Positions 1 through 9,068 of a stretch of 54,381 nucleotides of DNA are shown one piece after another. The notes beneath the pieces were generated by a model. That model worked only from the letters and a program-made list of their open reading frames with translations. It did not search any database and was not told the DNA's origin. This stretch comes from Bacteroidales bacterium (lineage in GTDB: Bacteria > Bacteroidota > Bacteroidia > Bacteroidales > UBA932). The translations under genes were made by a program, and so were the position numbers. The DNA lies in the NCBI GenBank assembly GCA_017625725.1, contig JAGAKH010000073.1, positions 1 through 54,381 of the forward strand. The letters run 5' to 3'. The number at the start of each line of letters is the position of its first letter. Position 1 is the stretch's first letter.

Positions 1-417
1 CTCAACACTGAACATAGGATTCTGAGAAATTACAGGAGAATCCATAAGACCGCTGAGAAGAGCCTTCATTTCCTCAGTACCTACATTAAGTCCTGCCTTC
101 TGAGCATTCTTGACAAAAAGATACTTATCTACAAGAGACTGCCATGCAGCATTTCTGATTGAAATCTGCTGCTGCTCGTTCTGTACTGAAGAACCTGTCA
201 TGAGTTCGTTTAATGTCGTGAACTTGTCCACATCTGTCTGAAAGTCCACATAAGAGATTGATTTTCCATCGATTTCACCTACATCATACTTTGAAGACAT
301 AGAAGATGAAACCGACTGCAAAGTGCTCGGGTCAATAATGAATGATAACAATGCTACTGCGATGAGCACTGTTATAAGGACGCCGAACTTAACACGGATT
401 GTTTCAAGAACTGCCAT
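1..417 (-). CDS. PpiD/SurA-like periplasmic peptidyl-prolyl isomerase, N-terminal part (gene runs off the window)
   Basis: Reading on the minus strand from an ATG at 417 gives 139 codons with no stop before the window edge, so the gene is cut. The product begins MAVLETIRVKFGVLITVL and has one hydrophobic segment at about residues 11-29, the inner-membrane anchor typical of PpiD-like foldases of Bacteroidota. A SurA_N-like helical chaperone region follows. The parvulin domain would lie beyond the window, so isomerase activity cannot be judged. The family assists folding of outer-membrane proteins on the periplasmic side. It lies downstream of lptC in a minus-strand run devoted largely to the cell envelope. 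The family call rests on the N-terminus alone. Confidence 0.8.
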   Translation of the reverse strand, partial: MAVLETIRVKFGVLITVLIAVALLSFIIDPSTLQSVSSSMSSKYDVGEIDGKSISYVDFQTDVDKFTTLNELMTGSSVQNEQQQISIRNAAWQSLVDKYLFVKNAQKAGLNVGTEEMKALLSGLMDSPVISQNPMFSVE

Positions 418-489
418 TTCTATTTAATTTTAAAATTATCAGCGAAATATATTGGGGTGCGAAGATAGTAATTTTATCCCAATCTGCGT

Positions 490-1116
490 CTATTTTTTTT
501 GTAAAGGACCTATAAAATTGACAGAATCGAGGAAAACCTCAGTACTGTCCTGTACAACAATACCATAACTATTGAATGGTTTGTAGATTATGGAATTTCT
601 TGCCCTCTGATCTGATTCCATTCCATATCCCTGCATGAAACCGTCTGGAGAGTACATTCTGACATAGCAGTGAGTGTAGATCTTTTCGTTTTTCTGATCC
701 CAATAAAGAGTATCAGTCTCCATCACTTCCTGCTTGATAAGATTAGTCACAACTACATCACCATAAGCTTCCCAACTTTCCCTTCCATCAGAAAATTTCA
801 GATGCTTTGCATTATTTGCCTGAATTTCTGTTTCCAGTTTTCCGTCATCTGTATATCCATAGACAAAGAAACCCTTTGGAAACAACTCATATGATAAGGT
901 ATCCCTCTCATATCTTTCCATCAATGGAGCTTCTGCCCTCATCTGTATCTTTCCGTTTTCAGTCTGCACGATGAACATATCATCCACAGTCTGAACCGGA
1001 GTTTCCTCCAACAGAAGAGCATCCGCCTCGGCAAGGTCACTCTTACATGAATAAACGACGAAAGCAACCGCAGCTGCGGTTGCAATCATCTTGAATATAT
1101 TGATTGATTTTTTCAA
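490..1116 (-). CDS. lptC: LptC-like LPS export lipoprotein
   Basis: The product matches the LptC family: a short N-terminal membrane segment, then a beta-jellyroll that passes lipopolysaccharide from the LptBFG transporter to LptA. Visible landmarks are a lipobox-like VVYSC and the beta-rich stretch around TENGKIQMRAEAP typical of Bacteroidota LptC. The start is uncertain. An ATG at 1167 would overlap the upstream TPR gene by 46 bases. An ATG at 1089 leaves a signal peptide with no positive charge. I chose the TTG at 1116, six bases past the TPR stop, because it gives a proper lipoprotein signal (LKKSINIFKMIATAAAVAF, then C). About 208 residues, normal for the family. It is probably co-transcribed with the TPR gene. 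Confidence 0.8.
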   Translation of the reverse strand: MKKSINIFKMIATAAAVAFVVYSCKSDLAEADALLLEETPVQTVDDMFIVQTENGKIQMRAEAPLMERYERDTLSYELFPKGFFVYGYTDDGKLETEIQANNAKHLKFSDGRESWEAYGDVVVTNLIKQEVMETDTLYWDQKNEKIYTHCYVRMYSPDGFMQGYGMESDQRARNSIIYKPFNSYGIVVQDSTEVFLDSVNFIGPLQKK

Positions 1117-1121
1117 TTGAC

Positions 1122-2450
1122 TTATTTCTGAGTCCTTACAGTTGTAGTTGCTCTCAAACCTCCGCAAGAAACATCATAAGACTGGCCATCTGTAAGGTTG
1201 AACATGAATGCTTCAGCTGTCTGAGGATAGTATGCACTATACTGTCTGATATAGTCATTTGCTGTTTCTGCAAGAGTCTCATCAGCATTTCTTGCCTTGA
1301 TCATATAATCAACTGCAACCCAGTACTTTGATCTCTGCTGGATCTCATCTCCTGAGCATGGAAGAGTACCCCAGATTGTTCCCATCAGCATATAAGCCTT
1401 TCCTGCGATAGATGAATCAAGTTCTGCTGCCTTTCTTGCTGAATTATAAGCTTCTGTAATATTGCTGTTCTTATAGGAATAAGCAGCAAGTTCATAAAGA
1501 TATCCTGCATCGGTAGCCGGATCTGAATCCTCTCTGTCAATAGCTTCCTTTATATATTTGACTGCAAGGTCAGACTCATCCCTTGAAGAATGAAGCTTAT
1601 AAAGGAAGTAAGCTGATGTGTGTGAAGGTTCTGAATTATACATTACTGTAACAGCATTCATAAAAAGATCGTTATCAGTACAATCTTCAGTTACATTCAT
1701 CATCCTTACGATATTCTTTGCAATCTCTACATTCTGAGGATCAGCCTCAAATCTTGGTGTAAAGAGGGCTATGAGATTATCACAACTTGCCACATGACTC
1801 TGAATGAAGAGACTCTCTATATCTTCAACTGTCTTAGCAATCATCTTTCCTTCAGTCTCGTTCTTAGGAGTTACTTCTCCAAGATATTTTATAGCATTTT
1901 CATAAGCCTCGATTACCTTCTCCGCATCAAGAAGACCTTCCTTGTAAAGATCGATTGCTGTATTTACATGGAAGAGGAAGTTATTTGCTCTTGTCTTTGA
2001 ACCGAGTTTTGAAATGATTTCAGAAAGACCTTCATAAAGTTTCACCGGCTCATTCTTATAGTAATTGTAGATATCTGAAGCCTGATTATTAAGTGTATTT
2101 ACAGAATACTTAGGCCAGAATTCAACTCTCTGACTATAAAGAACCATAAGAGAGTCAATAAGTTTCTCCTTATAAACTGAATTCTTCGCATTCTGCTGGA
2201 TAAGTCTACGCATAAGTGTAGTTCCATCTGAAAGCATTGTATATCTTGCAGTAGGAGGACAATACTTATATGCCTTTCTCCAGTTAGGAAGAGCAGCATC
2301 ATAATTCTTCTGCTTGAAATACTCAGTGTAGTAAGAAAGATACTTTATACACTCTGTGCTGTCAGGACCGTATTTTCCCTGAGCTGATGCCTTACTGCCG
2401 CAAAGAAGTGCCATTGCAGCTACTGAAATTAACAGTACGATTCGTTTCAT
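1122..2450 (-). CDS. Periplasmic/secreted tetratricopeptide-repeat protein
   Basis: A 442-residue protein with a clear signal peptide (MKRIVLLISVAAMALLCGSKASA, cleavage near residue 23). The rest is almost all helical repeats: several 34-residue TPR-like units are visible, for example around AAYSYKNSNITEAYNSARKAAELDSS near the C-terminal third. TPR proteins are scaffolds for protein contacts, and no enzyme motif is seen. It sits 30 bases after the outer-membrane protein gene and directly before lptC, so a role in envelope assembly is a reasonable inference from context only. The exact partner is unknown. Confidence 0.75.
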   Translation of the reverse strand: MKRIVLLISVAAMALLCGSKASAQGKYGPDSTECIKYLSYYTEYFKQKNYDAALPNWRKAYKYCPPTARYTMLSDGTTLMRRLIQQNAKNSVYKEKLIDSLMVLYSQRVEFWPKYSVNTLNNQASDIYNYYKNEPVKLYEGLSEIISKLGSKTRANNFLFHVNTAIDLYKEGLLDAEKVIEAYENAIKYLGEVTPKNETEGKMIAKTVEDIESLFIQSHVASCDNLIALFTPRFEADPQNVEIAKNIVRMMNVTEDCTDNDLFMNAVTVMYNSEPSHTSAYFLYKLHSSRDESDLAVKYIKEAIDREDSDPATDAGYLYELAAYSYKNSNITEAYNSARKAAELDSSIAGKAYMLMGTIWGTLPCSGDEIQQRSKYWVAVDYMIKARNADETLAETANDYIRQYSAYYPQTAEAFMFNLTDGQSYDVSCGGLRATTTVRTQK

Positions 2451-2480
2451 GGTGTTTTATGTGTATTTAATATTATTATT

Positions 2481-3797
2481 CTACTGATACTGTACTTTCC
2501 TGAACCATATGTCATGAATATTGAATCCTATGACAAACATAGCATACCTTTCACGTACCATATCCCCTCTCGTACTCGATCTCTGTCCTAAATCGACTCC
2601 TAATGATATTCCGTTATAATATCTGAAAACAGGCAGTGTCACACCGAGGGTCAGACCTAAAGAGTTTATATTGTTTCCGTCAAACTTATAATAAGCCTGA
2701 TCATAGTAGACTCCTGCACGATATGCACATCTTCTTAAATAATATCTGATATCATTACGGTTAGGAACTATCTCGAATCCTAATCTGAATGACTGTGATA
2801 CTGTTGAAGAAAATCTCTTGTCTCCGCTTACAACCGAAAAACCCTGGGTTCCGTCGAATCCCGAACTTCTCCAGTCAGATCTGATGTAATTGAATTCAGC
2901 ACTCCACTTTTCTCCTCCCTTGACAGATATTCCTATTCCAAGTTCATCGCCAAACCTGATTCCTGCCCTTGACAAGGTATCTACCCTATGCTGCAAAGTA
3001 TCGACTACACTAGACTGATTGGCATATTTATAATTTGTAGAATATCCATCCACATTATTTGCCAGACGGTAGGTAGCTCCAACTATCATTGAAACATTTC
3101 CACCTAACTTCTGCTCATACTGAAGTCCGAACTTTCCGGTAAGTCCACCCAATGAAATCTCGCTCCCCGTATTATTCGACTTATATGAACTTTCCGAAAA
3201 TGTAAGGTTGGTAATCTTATCCACATTACCGAAATAATAGATAAGTTCAGCACCTACTGACAATCTTTTCCAGAAAGTAGCTCCAGCACCTAAAAACACC
3301 TGATATATACTTCCTGTTCCGTATGAGTTATAATTAATATTACCTGTATTTCCTATTATATCCTGATTGGTTTCAACCTTGGAAAAGTCATAACCTACAT
3401 CACTGAAAGGTGAAATACCAACCATGAATGCGGAAGATTTCCATATAGGAAAACTCATAACAAAATTATATATATTGAAAGTGTTATTAGCCGATCTGAG
3501 ATCATTCTGAGCATAAATGGTATTCTTCTGTGCAAGTCCGAAATCAGCCATAAAAGACAGAGAATCCCTTGCAGTCACTGCAGCAGGATTAAGATAATTT
3601 ATATATCTTCTGTTTCTTGTGGCAATTCCTACTCCACCCATACTCTTGTTAAATGCAGTACCCTGTTTGGATATATCTCCGATACCGTAAATCGAATACG
3701 GAGAATATGCACCATAAGCCCCTTCCTGTGCTGACACGGAAAAACTTATGATGAGAAATACTGACAATAGAATTACCCTCTCAATCTTTCTTATCAT
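2481..3797 (-). CDS. Outer-membrane beta-barrel protein of the Bacteroidota OmpP1/FadL-like type
   Basis: The 438-residue product has a signal peptide (VILLSVFLIISFSVSAQ). It then shows the N-terminal pattern YSPYSIYGIGDI...MGGVGIATRN..NYLNPAA seen in FadL/OmpP1-like barrels of Bacteroidota. The rest is alternating aromatic and polar strands rich in Gly, Tyr and Ser. It lacks recognised long-chain fatty-acid binding residues, so the substrate is unknown. Its start overlaps the 3' end of coaX by 17 bases, implying translational coupling. The same coaX-barrel-TPR order is common in the group. Function beyond being a barrel is not supported. Confidence 0.75.
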   Translation of the reverse strand: MIRKIERVILLSVFLIISFSVSAQEGAYGAYSPYSIYGIGDISKQGTAFNKSMGGVGIATRNRRYINYLNPAAVTARDSLSFMADFGLAQKNTIYAQNDLRSANNTFNIYNFVMSFPIWKSSAFMVGISPFSDVGYDFSKVETNQDIIGNTGNINYNSYGTGSIYQVFLGAGATFWKRLSVGAELIYYFGNVDKITNLTFSESSYKSNNTGSEISLGGLTGKFGLQYEQKLGGNVSMIVGATYRLANNVDGYSTNYKYANQSSVVDTLQHRVDTLSRAGIRFGDELGIGISVKGGEKWSAEFNYIRSDWRSSGFDGTQGFSVVSGDKRFSSTVSQSFRLGFEIVPNRNDIRYYLRRCAYRAGVYYDQAYYKFDGNNINSLGLTLGVTLPVFRYYNGISLGVDLGQRSSTRGDMVRERYAMFVIGFNIHDIWFRKVQYQ

Positions 3798-4494
3798 ATT
3801 CTAAAGCTATTAAAGCCAACCCCATCAAAACGAGGTTACAAACTACAAAGATGGAGTTTTTCATCCGTTTTGCAAAATAAATTGCATCCCCACCCGTAAA
3901 AACAATGATATTTTCCGGATGAATCCTAAGATATCCCTCAATTTCAAATATTATGCCTTTAACAACACCCGAAGTTATTGAAGATGAAAGATCTTTACAT
4001 TTTTCTTCTGTTTCATCTGTTATATCCAATAAAGGCAGATAACGTGAATACCTGTTTATAGATCTGAATCTAGTACGACAACCTGGTGAAATATATCCTC
4101 CCTCGTATAATCCATTTTCATCTATGAAATCTATGGATAATGTAGTACCGAAATCAAATATCGTACATTTCCTACCCTTGAACAGATATCTGGATGCAAC
4201 TATTGCAGCTGTTCTGTCGGCAGTAATATAATCAGGTATATCATATAAGGCATTTACTGAGTTATCCACTATAATCAATCTTTCACAATTCCCCTTAAGC
4301 GTTCCAATATCATTGGTACTTAATTTTCCTGAATTACTCAATACTATTTTCTCGGGTCTCCTCTCTGATATCAAATATATTATATAATCCAGAATCCTTT
4401 CTCCCTGATATCTGTAAGTTCTTCCGAGAGTGATACCGTCAGCCCATGCCGCCCTTAATGCGGTATTACCTATATCTATGATTAAATCAGCCAC
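3781..4494 (-). CDS. coaX: Type III pantothenate kinase
   Basis: CoaX phosphorylates pantothenate, the first step of coenzyme A synthesis in the cytosol. The 237-residue protein shows the ASKHA-fold phosphate-binding signature D7-x-G-N-T11 at the N-terminus, the internal DFGTTLSIDFID segment near residue 120, and the GGDA motif near residue 203. All are diagnostic of the type III enzyme, which unlike CoaA is not inhibited by CoA and has a high Km for ATP. Length is normal. It lies 21 bases after mfd and overlaps the next gene, so it belongs to the mfd-led operon. Confidence 0.93.
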   Translation of the reverse strand: MADLIIDIGNTALRAAWADGITLGRTYRYQGERILDYIIYLISERRPEKIVLSNSGKLSTNDIGTLKGNCERLIIVDNSVNALYDIPDYITADRTAAIVASRYLFKGRKCTIFDFGTTLSIDFIDENGLYEGGYISPGCRTRFRSINRYSRYLPLLDITDETEEKCKDLSSSITSGVVKGIIFEIEGYLRIHPENIIVFTGGDAIYFAKRMKNSIFVVCNLVLMGLALIALEYDKKD

Positions 4495-4515
4495 TTTATT
4501 CTAATTTATATAAAA

Positions 4516-7500
4516 CTACTGTAACTTTTTCAAAATTTCATAAGCCCTTGAAATACCATCAACATTTCTTGAAAATACTCTGAGCCTGTTATCATTCTGT
4601 TTCAATTCAAATAATTTAGGATTCAATGAAACATTCTCAAGTATTCTAGAAAACACATTGGTACGATAATATTGAGATAAAGGATTGGAAATGAAGAAAG
4701 CAATCAAGACACCATTCTTAATTATTATCTTTTCAAATCCAAGTCTTTCACCTAACTGCCTTATCCTTACAATATCAAAGAGTCTTTCAAGTTCTTCAGG
4801 CATTTTGCCGAACCTGTCTGTAAGTTTTTCCTTAAAGCTATTGATTTCCTTATCTGACTGAAGAGAATCAAGTTCCTTATATATCCTTATCTTTTCAGCA
4901 GTCATATCTATATATGTGTCCGGAATCAGGGCAATCTGGTCTGTTTCGATAGTACAATCCACAGTAAATCCTTCGTTTGTACTTCTGGTCACTATACCTG
5001 TCTCCATACCAAGTTCTTCCATAGCTTCGGCGAGTATCTTCTGATATGTTTCAAATCCCATATCCGTTATGAATCCGCTCTGCTCGGCACCAAGAAGATT
5101 TCCCGCTCCCCTTATATCAAGGTCCTGCATCGCTATATTGAATCCGCTTCCGAGATCTGAAAAAGATTCTATAGCCTTAAGCCTTCTTCTTGCCTCATCG
5201 GTGATTGATGTCAGAGGAGGAACTATAAGATAACAGAAAGCCCTTCTGTTAGAGCGTCCTACCCTACCCCTCAACTGATGAAGATCACTTAATCCTATGT
5301 TCTGAGCCTGATTGATTATGATCGTATTGGCATTAGGAATGTCAAGACCGTTCTCTATTATGGTAGTACAAAGAAGCATATCATAATCTCCGGCCATGAA
5401 ATCAAGAATCTTGTTTTCAAGCACTTTTGACTCCATCTGACCATGTGCCATACATATCTTCATATCAGGGACCAGTCTATGAAGGATATCATATACAGAT
5501 TGAAGTTCTTCTACTCTGTTATGAACGAAAAAAAGCTGTCCTCCCCTATTGAGTTCATAATTTATGATCTTCTTTATTTCATCATGATCAAACAGCATTA
5601 TTTCCGTCTGGACAGGAATCCTGTTAGGTGGAGGAGTGTTTATTATAGAAAGGTCTCTTGCTCCCAAGAGTGAGAACTGAAGGGTACGAGGTATAGGAGT
5701 GGCTGTAAGAGTCAGTGTATCCACAGATGCTTTCAATTGACGGAGCTTCTCCTTGGCTCCTACTCCGAATTTCTGTTCCTCATCGATTATAAGAAGACCT
5801 AAATCCTTGAATTCAAATCCTTTACCTATAAGCTTATGTGTACCTATCACTATATCCAATGTTCCAGCCTTCAATCTTTTCTGGATATCGGAAATTTCCT
5901 TGGCAGTCCTCAGTCTGCTCACATAATCTATATTACATGGAAGATCGGCAAGCCTTTTCTTAAACGTATTATAATGCTGAAGCGACAGAATTGTAGTAGG
6001 AACCAGAACAGCAACCTGCTTACTGTCTGCAACAGCCTTGAAGGCTGCTCTTACAGCCACCTCTGTCTTTCCGAATCCTACATCACCACATACAAGGCGA
6101 TCCATAGGACAATCATCCTCCATATCCCTTTTCACTGCATATACAGCCTTTTCCTGGTCAGGAGTGTCCTCATACATGAAAGAAGATTCAAGTTCCTGCT
6201 GGAGATAAGTATCGGCGGAGAATGCAAATCCTTTGGAACTCTTTCTCTTTGCATAAAGCTGTATAAGATCCTTGGCTATATCCTTTACTTTAGATTTGGT
6301 CGAAGACTTAAGGTTCTGCCAGGCCCTTGATCCAAGCTTATGTATCTTAGGAGGTTCTGAATCTTTTGATTTATAACGTGATATCTTATGAAGAGCATGG
6401 ACGGATACAAAGACCACATCATTATCCTTATATGTAAGCTTTACCACCTCATGCATTCTTCCCTTGTCATCCTTCATTCTGACAAGTCCACCGAATATTC
6501 CCACTCCATAGTCTATATGCACTATGTAATCACCTATGGCAAAAGAAGTAAGGTCATTAATGGTAAGCTGCTCGCTCTTATCTACACTTCTTCTTATATT
6601 GACACGATGAAATCTGTTGAATATTTCATGATCACTGTAACAGCATACCTTATTCTCATTATCAATGAAACCGTTATGAATATTACAACGTGAAATGAAT
6701 TCCGGAAGTATTCCCCCGCTTTGATTAAGTATAGACTTGAGTCTGTCAAGCTGGGATTCCTTATCTCCGTATATTCTGACTCTATATCCCTGTTCAAGTC
6801 TTGATCTTATATCTTCTGTAAGAAGTTCGAAATTCTTATTGAAGGAAGGTTGAGGAGTAATACTGAATCTTACAGAATCAACATCCTGACGCGACAAAGG
6901 TACATCAGTAAATATCCTTCTGAATCCATCAAGTTCATTAAAGAATGTCTTCTCCTTATACATATCAGAAGAATCAAGCCAGATAAGAGTATCTTCAGGA
7001 AGAATAGAGCATATAGACACATTTTGCCCCTCACTATCCTCAGATGTTATATCCGGATAGATATCCACCGAATCAGCATTAGCTTTAGACAACTGTGAAT
7101 TGCAGTCGAATATATTTATAGAATCTATTTCATCTCCAAAGAAGGATATACGGAAAGGATCATTATAGGAGTATGAAAAAATATCAACTATAGCTCCTCT
7201 TACAGCAAACTGTCCCGGCTCTGAAACAAAATCCACTCTTTCGAATCCATTTTCAAAAAGAAAAGAAACAAGATCTTCACGACCTATCTCTTCACCCACA
7301 GAGAGTTTCAATACAGAATTTCTAATTGATAGAGTATCAGGTATACCCTCTTCAAGTGCCGCCGGGTAGGTGACTATAATCTTCATGCCCGGTCCACCTT
7401 CAATGATCTTCCCCACAGCAGAAGTCCTCTGAACCATGAGTGAAGCCTTATAATTGCTTCTTTCAAGACTCTTGCCTGAATCCGGAAGGAAAAACACATT

Positions 7501-7704
7501 ATCACCTTCTATAAGATTATAAAGATCGGCAGCACAATATTCAGCACTATCCTTGTCAGGAAGAATTATTACCTGAATCCCTTCATGAGAATATTCAGAA
7601 ACCACGAACCATCTTGCAGAGAGAAAAAGACCACTGCAGAATGCTTCGCCGGAATCATTTATATCTTTTTTTAGTTTTTCGACTGAATCGGTACTTATTA
7701 ACAT
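4516..7704 (-). CDS. mfd: Transcription-repair coupling factor (Mfd)
   Basis: Mfd removes RNA polymerase stalled at DNA lesions and recruits UvrA. The 1062-residue product has the UvrB-like N-terminal module, the RNA-polymerase-interacting domain around residues 385-450 (GDYIVHIDYGVGIF), and the RecG-like translocase. Walker A is GDVGFGKTE at 540-548 and the DEExQ box is DEEQKFG at 641-647. The helicase C domain follows with the QLRGRVGRS motif, then a TRCF C-terminal domain. The length is slightly below E. coli Mfd (about 1150), as in other Bacteroidota. It is the first gene of the leftward run and its start faces the AT-rich 7705-7991 segment. Confidence 0.97.
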   Translation of the reverse strand: MLISTDSVEKLKKDINDSGEAFCSGLFLSARWFVVSEYSHEGIQVIILPDKDSAEYCAADLYNLIEGDNVFFLPDSGKSLERSNYKASLMVQRTSAVGKIIEGGPGMKIIVTYPAALEEGIPDTLSIRNSVLKLSVGEEIGREDLVSFLFENGFERVDFVSEPGQFAVRGAIVDIFSYSYNDPFRISFFGDEIDSINIFDCNSQLSKANADSVDIYPDITSEDSEGQNVSICSILPEDTLIWLDSSDMYKEKTFFNELDGFRRIFTDVPLSRQDVDSVRFSITPQPSFNKNFELLTEDIRSRLEQGYRVRIYGDKESQLDRLKSILNQSGGILPEFISRCNIHNGFIDNENKVCCYSDHEIFNRFHRVNIRRSVDKSEQLTINDLTSFAIGDYIVHIDYGVGIFGGLVRMKDDKGRMHEVVKLTYKDNDVVFVSVHALHKISRYKSKDSEPPKIHKLGSRAWQNLKSSTKSKVKDIAKDLIQLYAKRKSSKGFAFSADTYLQQELESSFMYEDTPDQEKAVYAVKRDMEDDCPMDRLVCGDVGFGKTEVAVRAAFKAVADSKQVAVLVPTTILSLQHYNTFKKRLADLPCNIDYVSRLRTAKEISDIQKRLKAGTLDIVIGTHKLIGKGFEFKDLGLLIIDEEQKFGVGAKEKLRQLKASVDTLTLTATPIPRTLQFSLLGARDLSIINTPPPNRIPVQTEIMLFDHDEIKKIINYELNRGGQLFFVHNRVEELQSVYDILHRLVPDMKICMAHGQMESKVLENKILDFMAGDYDMLLCTTIIENGLDIPNANTIIINQAQNIGLSDLHQLRGRVGRSNRRAFCYLIVPPLTSITDEARRRLKAIESFSDLGSGFNIAMQDLDIRGAGNLLGAEQSGFITDMGFETYQKILAEAMEELGMETGIVTRSTNEGFTVDCTIETDQIALIPDTYIDMTAEKIRIYKELDSLQSDKEINSFKEKLTDRFGKMPEELERLFDIVRIRQLGERLGFEKIIIKNGVLIAFFISNPLSQYYRTNVFSRILENVSLNPKLFELKQNDNRLRVFSRNVDGISRAYEILKKLQ

Positions 7705-7991
7705 TTATACGTATTTTTATGTTGATAACCTGTTCAAAACCCTGTTGATATCAATTAAAAACTAAATTGGAAAATCCGGAAAATCCATATATCAGCAAAA
7801 ATTAAATTCTATTCAAAATAATTCCTATAATTTTTTCAAATAAGTTCAGACCATGTTTTTCAACAGTTATAAACATTATTAAAAAATTTATAATCAATTA
7901 ATTAAATATGATATCAACATTTCAACAATGATATAATCATCATACATTTATAAAAATATAGACTATATTTGTATATAATTATTTTGTTGAC
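7705..7991. other. Candidate replication origin: gene-free, AT-rich divergent region with DnaA-box-like repeats
   Basis: Seen: 57 of 287 bases are G or C (20%). Six copies of TCAACA or its complement occur: TGTTGATAA at 7720-7728, TGTTGATAT at 7743-7751, TTTTCAACA at 7857-7865, ATATCAACA at 7911-7919, ATTTCAACA at 7919-7927 and TGTTGACAT at 7985-7993. A looser TTATAAACA lies at 7867-7875. TTATCAACA differs from the classical DnaA box TTATCCACA at one base. All genes to the left are transcribed leftward, and ruvB-sdhAB rightward. Three parS-like sites lie 8-10 kb away. Inference: this may be oriC or a DnaA-regulated promoter region. No dnaA gene is present in the window, which neither supports nor excludes this. 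Confidence 0.4.
7964..7971 (+). promoter_or_regulatory. -7 promoter box of ruvB
   Basis: TATATTTG matches the Bacteroidota -7 consensus TAnnTTTG exactly and stands 20 bases before the ruvB ATG. A clear TTTG -33 element is not seen. Confidence 0.6.
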
Positions 7992-9032
7992 ATGAATACG
8001 GATTTTAATCCTCACAATTTCAACGAGGGCAAAGATAAAGAATTGGACGGAATAATACGTCCACAGGATCTTCAAGAGTTTACAGGACAAGAGAAAATTG
8101 TTTCCAATCTCAAAATTTTCGTTGCAGCTGCAAAAATGAGAGGGGAGTCTCTCGACCATGTTCTTTTTCATGGTCCTCCGGGATTAGGAAAGACTACTCT
8201 TGCACATATAATTGCAAATGAACTTGGTGTCAATATGAAGGTCACTTCCGGACCTATTCTCGATAAACCTGGAGATCTGGCCGGACTTCTGACTTCTCTT
8301 GAGGAAGGTGATGTGCTATTTATTGATGAAATACACAGGCTTTCTCCTGTTGTAGAAGAGTATCTATACTCGGCTATGGAGGATTTCGTGATCGATATAA
8401 TGATAGATAAAGGTCCAGGAGCACGTTCCGTACGCATTTCTCTCAATCCTTTCACTCTTGTGGGAGCTACGACAAGAAGCGGTCTGCTGACTTCTCCGCT
8501 CAGGGCTCGTTTCGGAATTACCTGTGCCTTGGAATATTATGATACGATGACTCTTGTCAATATAGTAAAGAGAAGTGCAGCTATATTGAAGATAGGCATA
8601 GAGCAGGATGCTGCATATGAGATTGCTCTCCGTAGCCGAGGAACTCCTCGAATAGCGAATTCTTTATTAAGAAGGGTAAGGGACTTTGCTCAGGTACTAG
8701 GAAACGGAAGTATCGATCTGTCGGTTGCCAGGTATGCACTTGATGCATTGAACATCGACAAGAGGGGATTGGATGCTATAGATAATAAGATACTCAGGAC
8801 TATAATAACAAAATTCAAGGGAGGACCTGTGGGTGCCAATACTATAGCTACAGCAGTAGGGGAGGATCAGGGAACCCTTGAGGAAGTGTACGAACCTTTC
8901 CTTATTAAAGAAGGCTTTATCATAAGGACCCCTCGAGGTAGGGAAGCAACAGAACTTGCTTACCGTCATTTAGGGCTTGACTACAGAAGCTCTGATGAAG
9001 GCAGTTTATTTTGCTCGTTTGACGAAAATTGA
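7992..9032 (+). CDS. ruvB: Holliday junction branch-migration ATPase RuvB
   Basis: RuvB is the hexameric AAA+ motor that drives branch migration with RuvA during recombinational repair. The 346-residue protein carries Walker [10 protein letters not shown] (residues 61-69), Walker B with D112-E113 in IDEIHR, the GATTR sensor-1 stretch, and the C-terminal winged helix with the TPRGR segment that contacts DNA. Length is normal. ruvA lies 8 kb away on the other strand, so the pair is unlinked as an operon. The sdhA start is 36 bases downstream, so read-through into sdhAB is possible. Confidence 0.97.
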   Translation: MNTDFNPHNFNEGKDKELDGIIRPQDLQEFTGQEKIVSNLKIFVAAAKMRGESLDHVLFHGPPGLGKTTLAHIIANELGVNMKVTSGPILDKPGDLAGLLTSLEEGDVLFIDEIHRLSPVVEEYLYSAMEDFVIDIMIDKGPGARSVRISLNPFTLVGATTRSGLLTSPLRARFGITCALEYYDTMTLVNIVKRSAAILKIGIEQDAAYEIALRSRGTPRIANSLLRRVRDFAQVLGNGSIDLSVARYALDALNIDKRGLDAIDNKILRTIITKFKGGPVGANTIATAVGEDQGTLEEVYEPFLIKEGFIIRTPRGREATELAYRHLGLDYRSSDEGSLFCSFDEN

Positions 9033-9068
9033 TTAAAATTGTGCCGAAATTTCATTAAACACTATAAA

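Noticed and set aside
3217-3225. Exact classical DnaA boxes TTATCCACA at 3217, near 33223 and near 35636
   Set aside because: Each is a single copy inside a coding region with no clustering or AT-rich unwinding segment, so they look like chance. They also warn that single boxes mean little.
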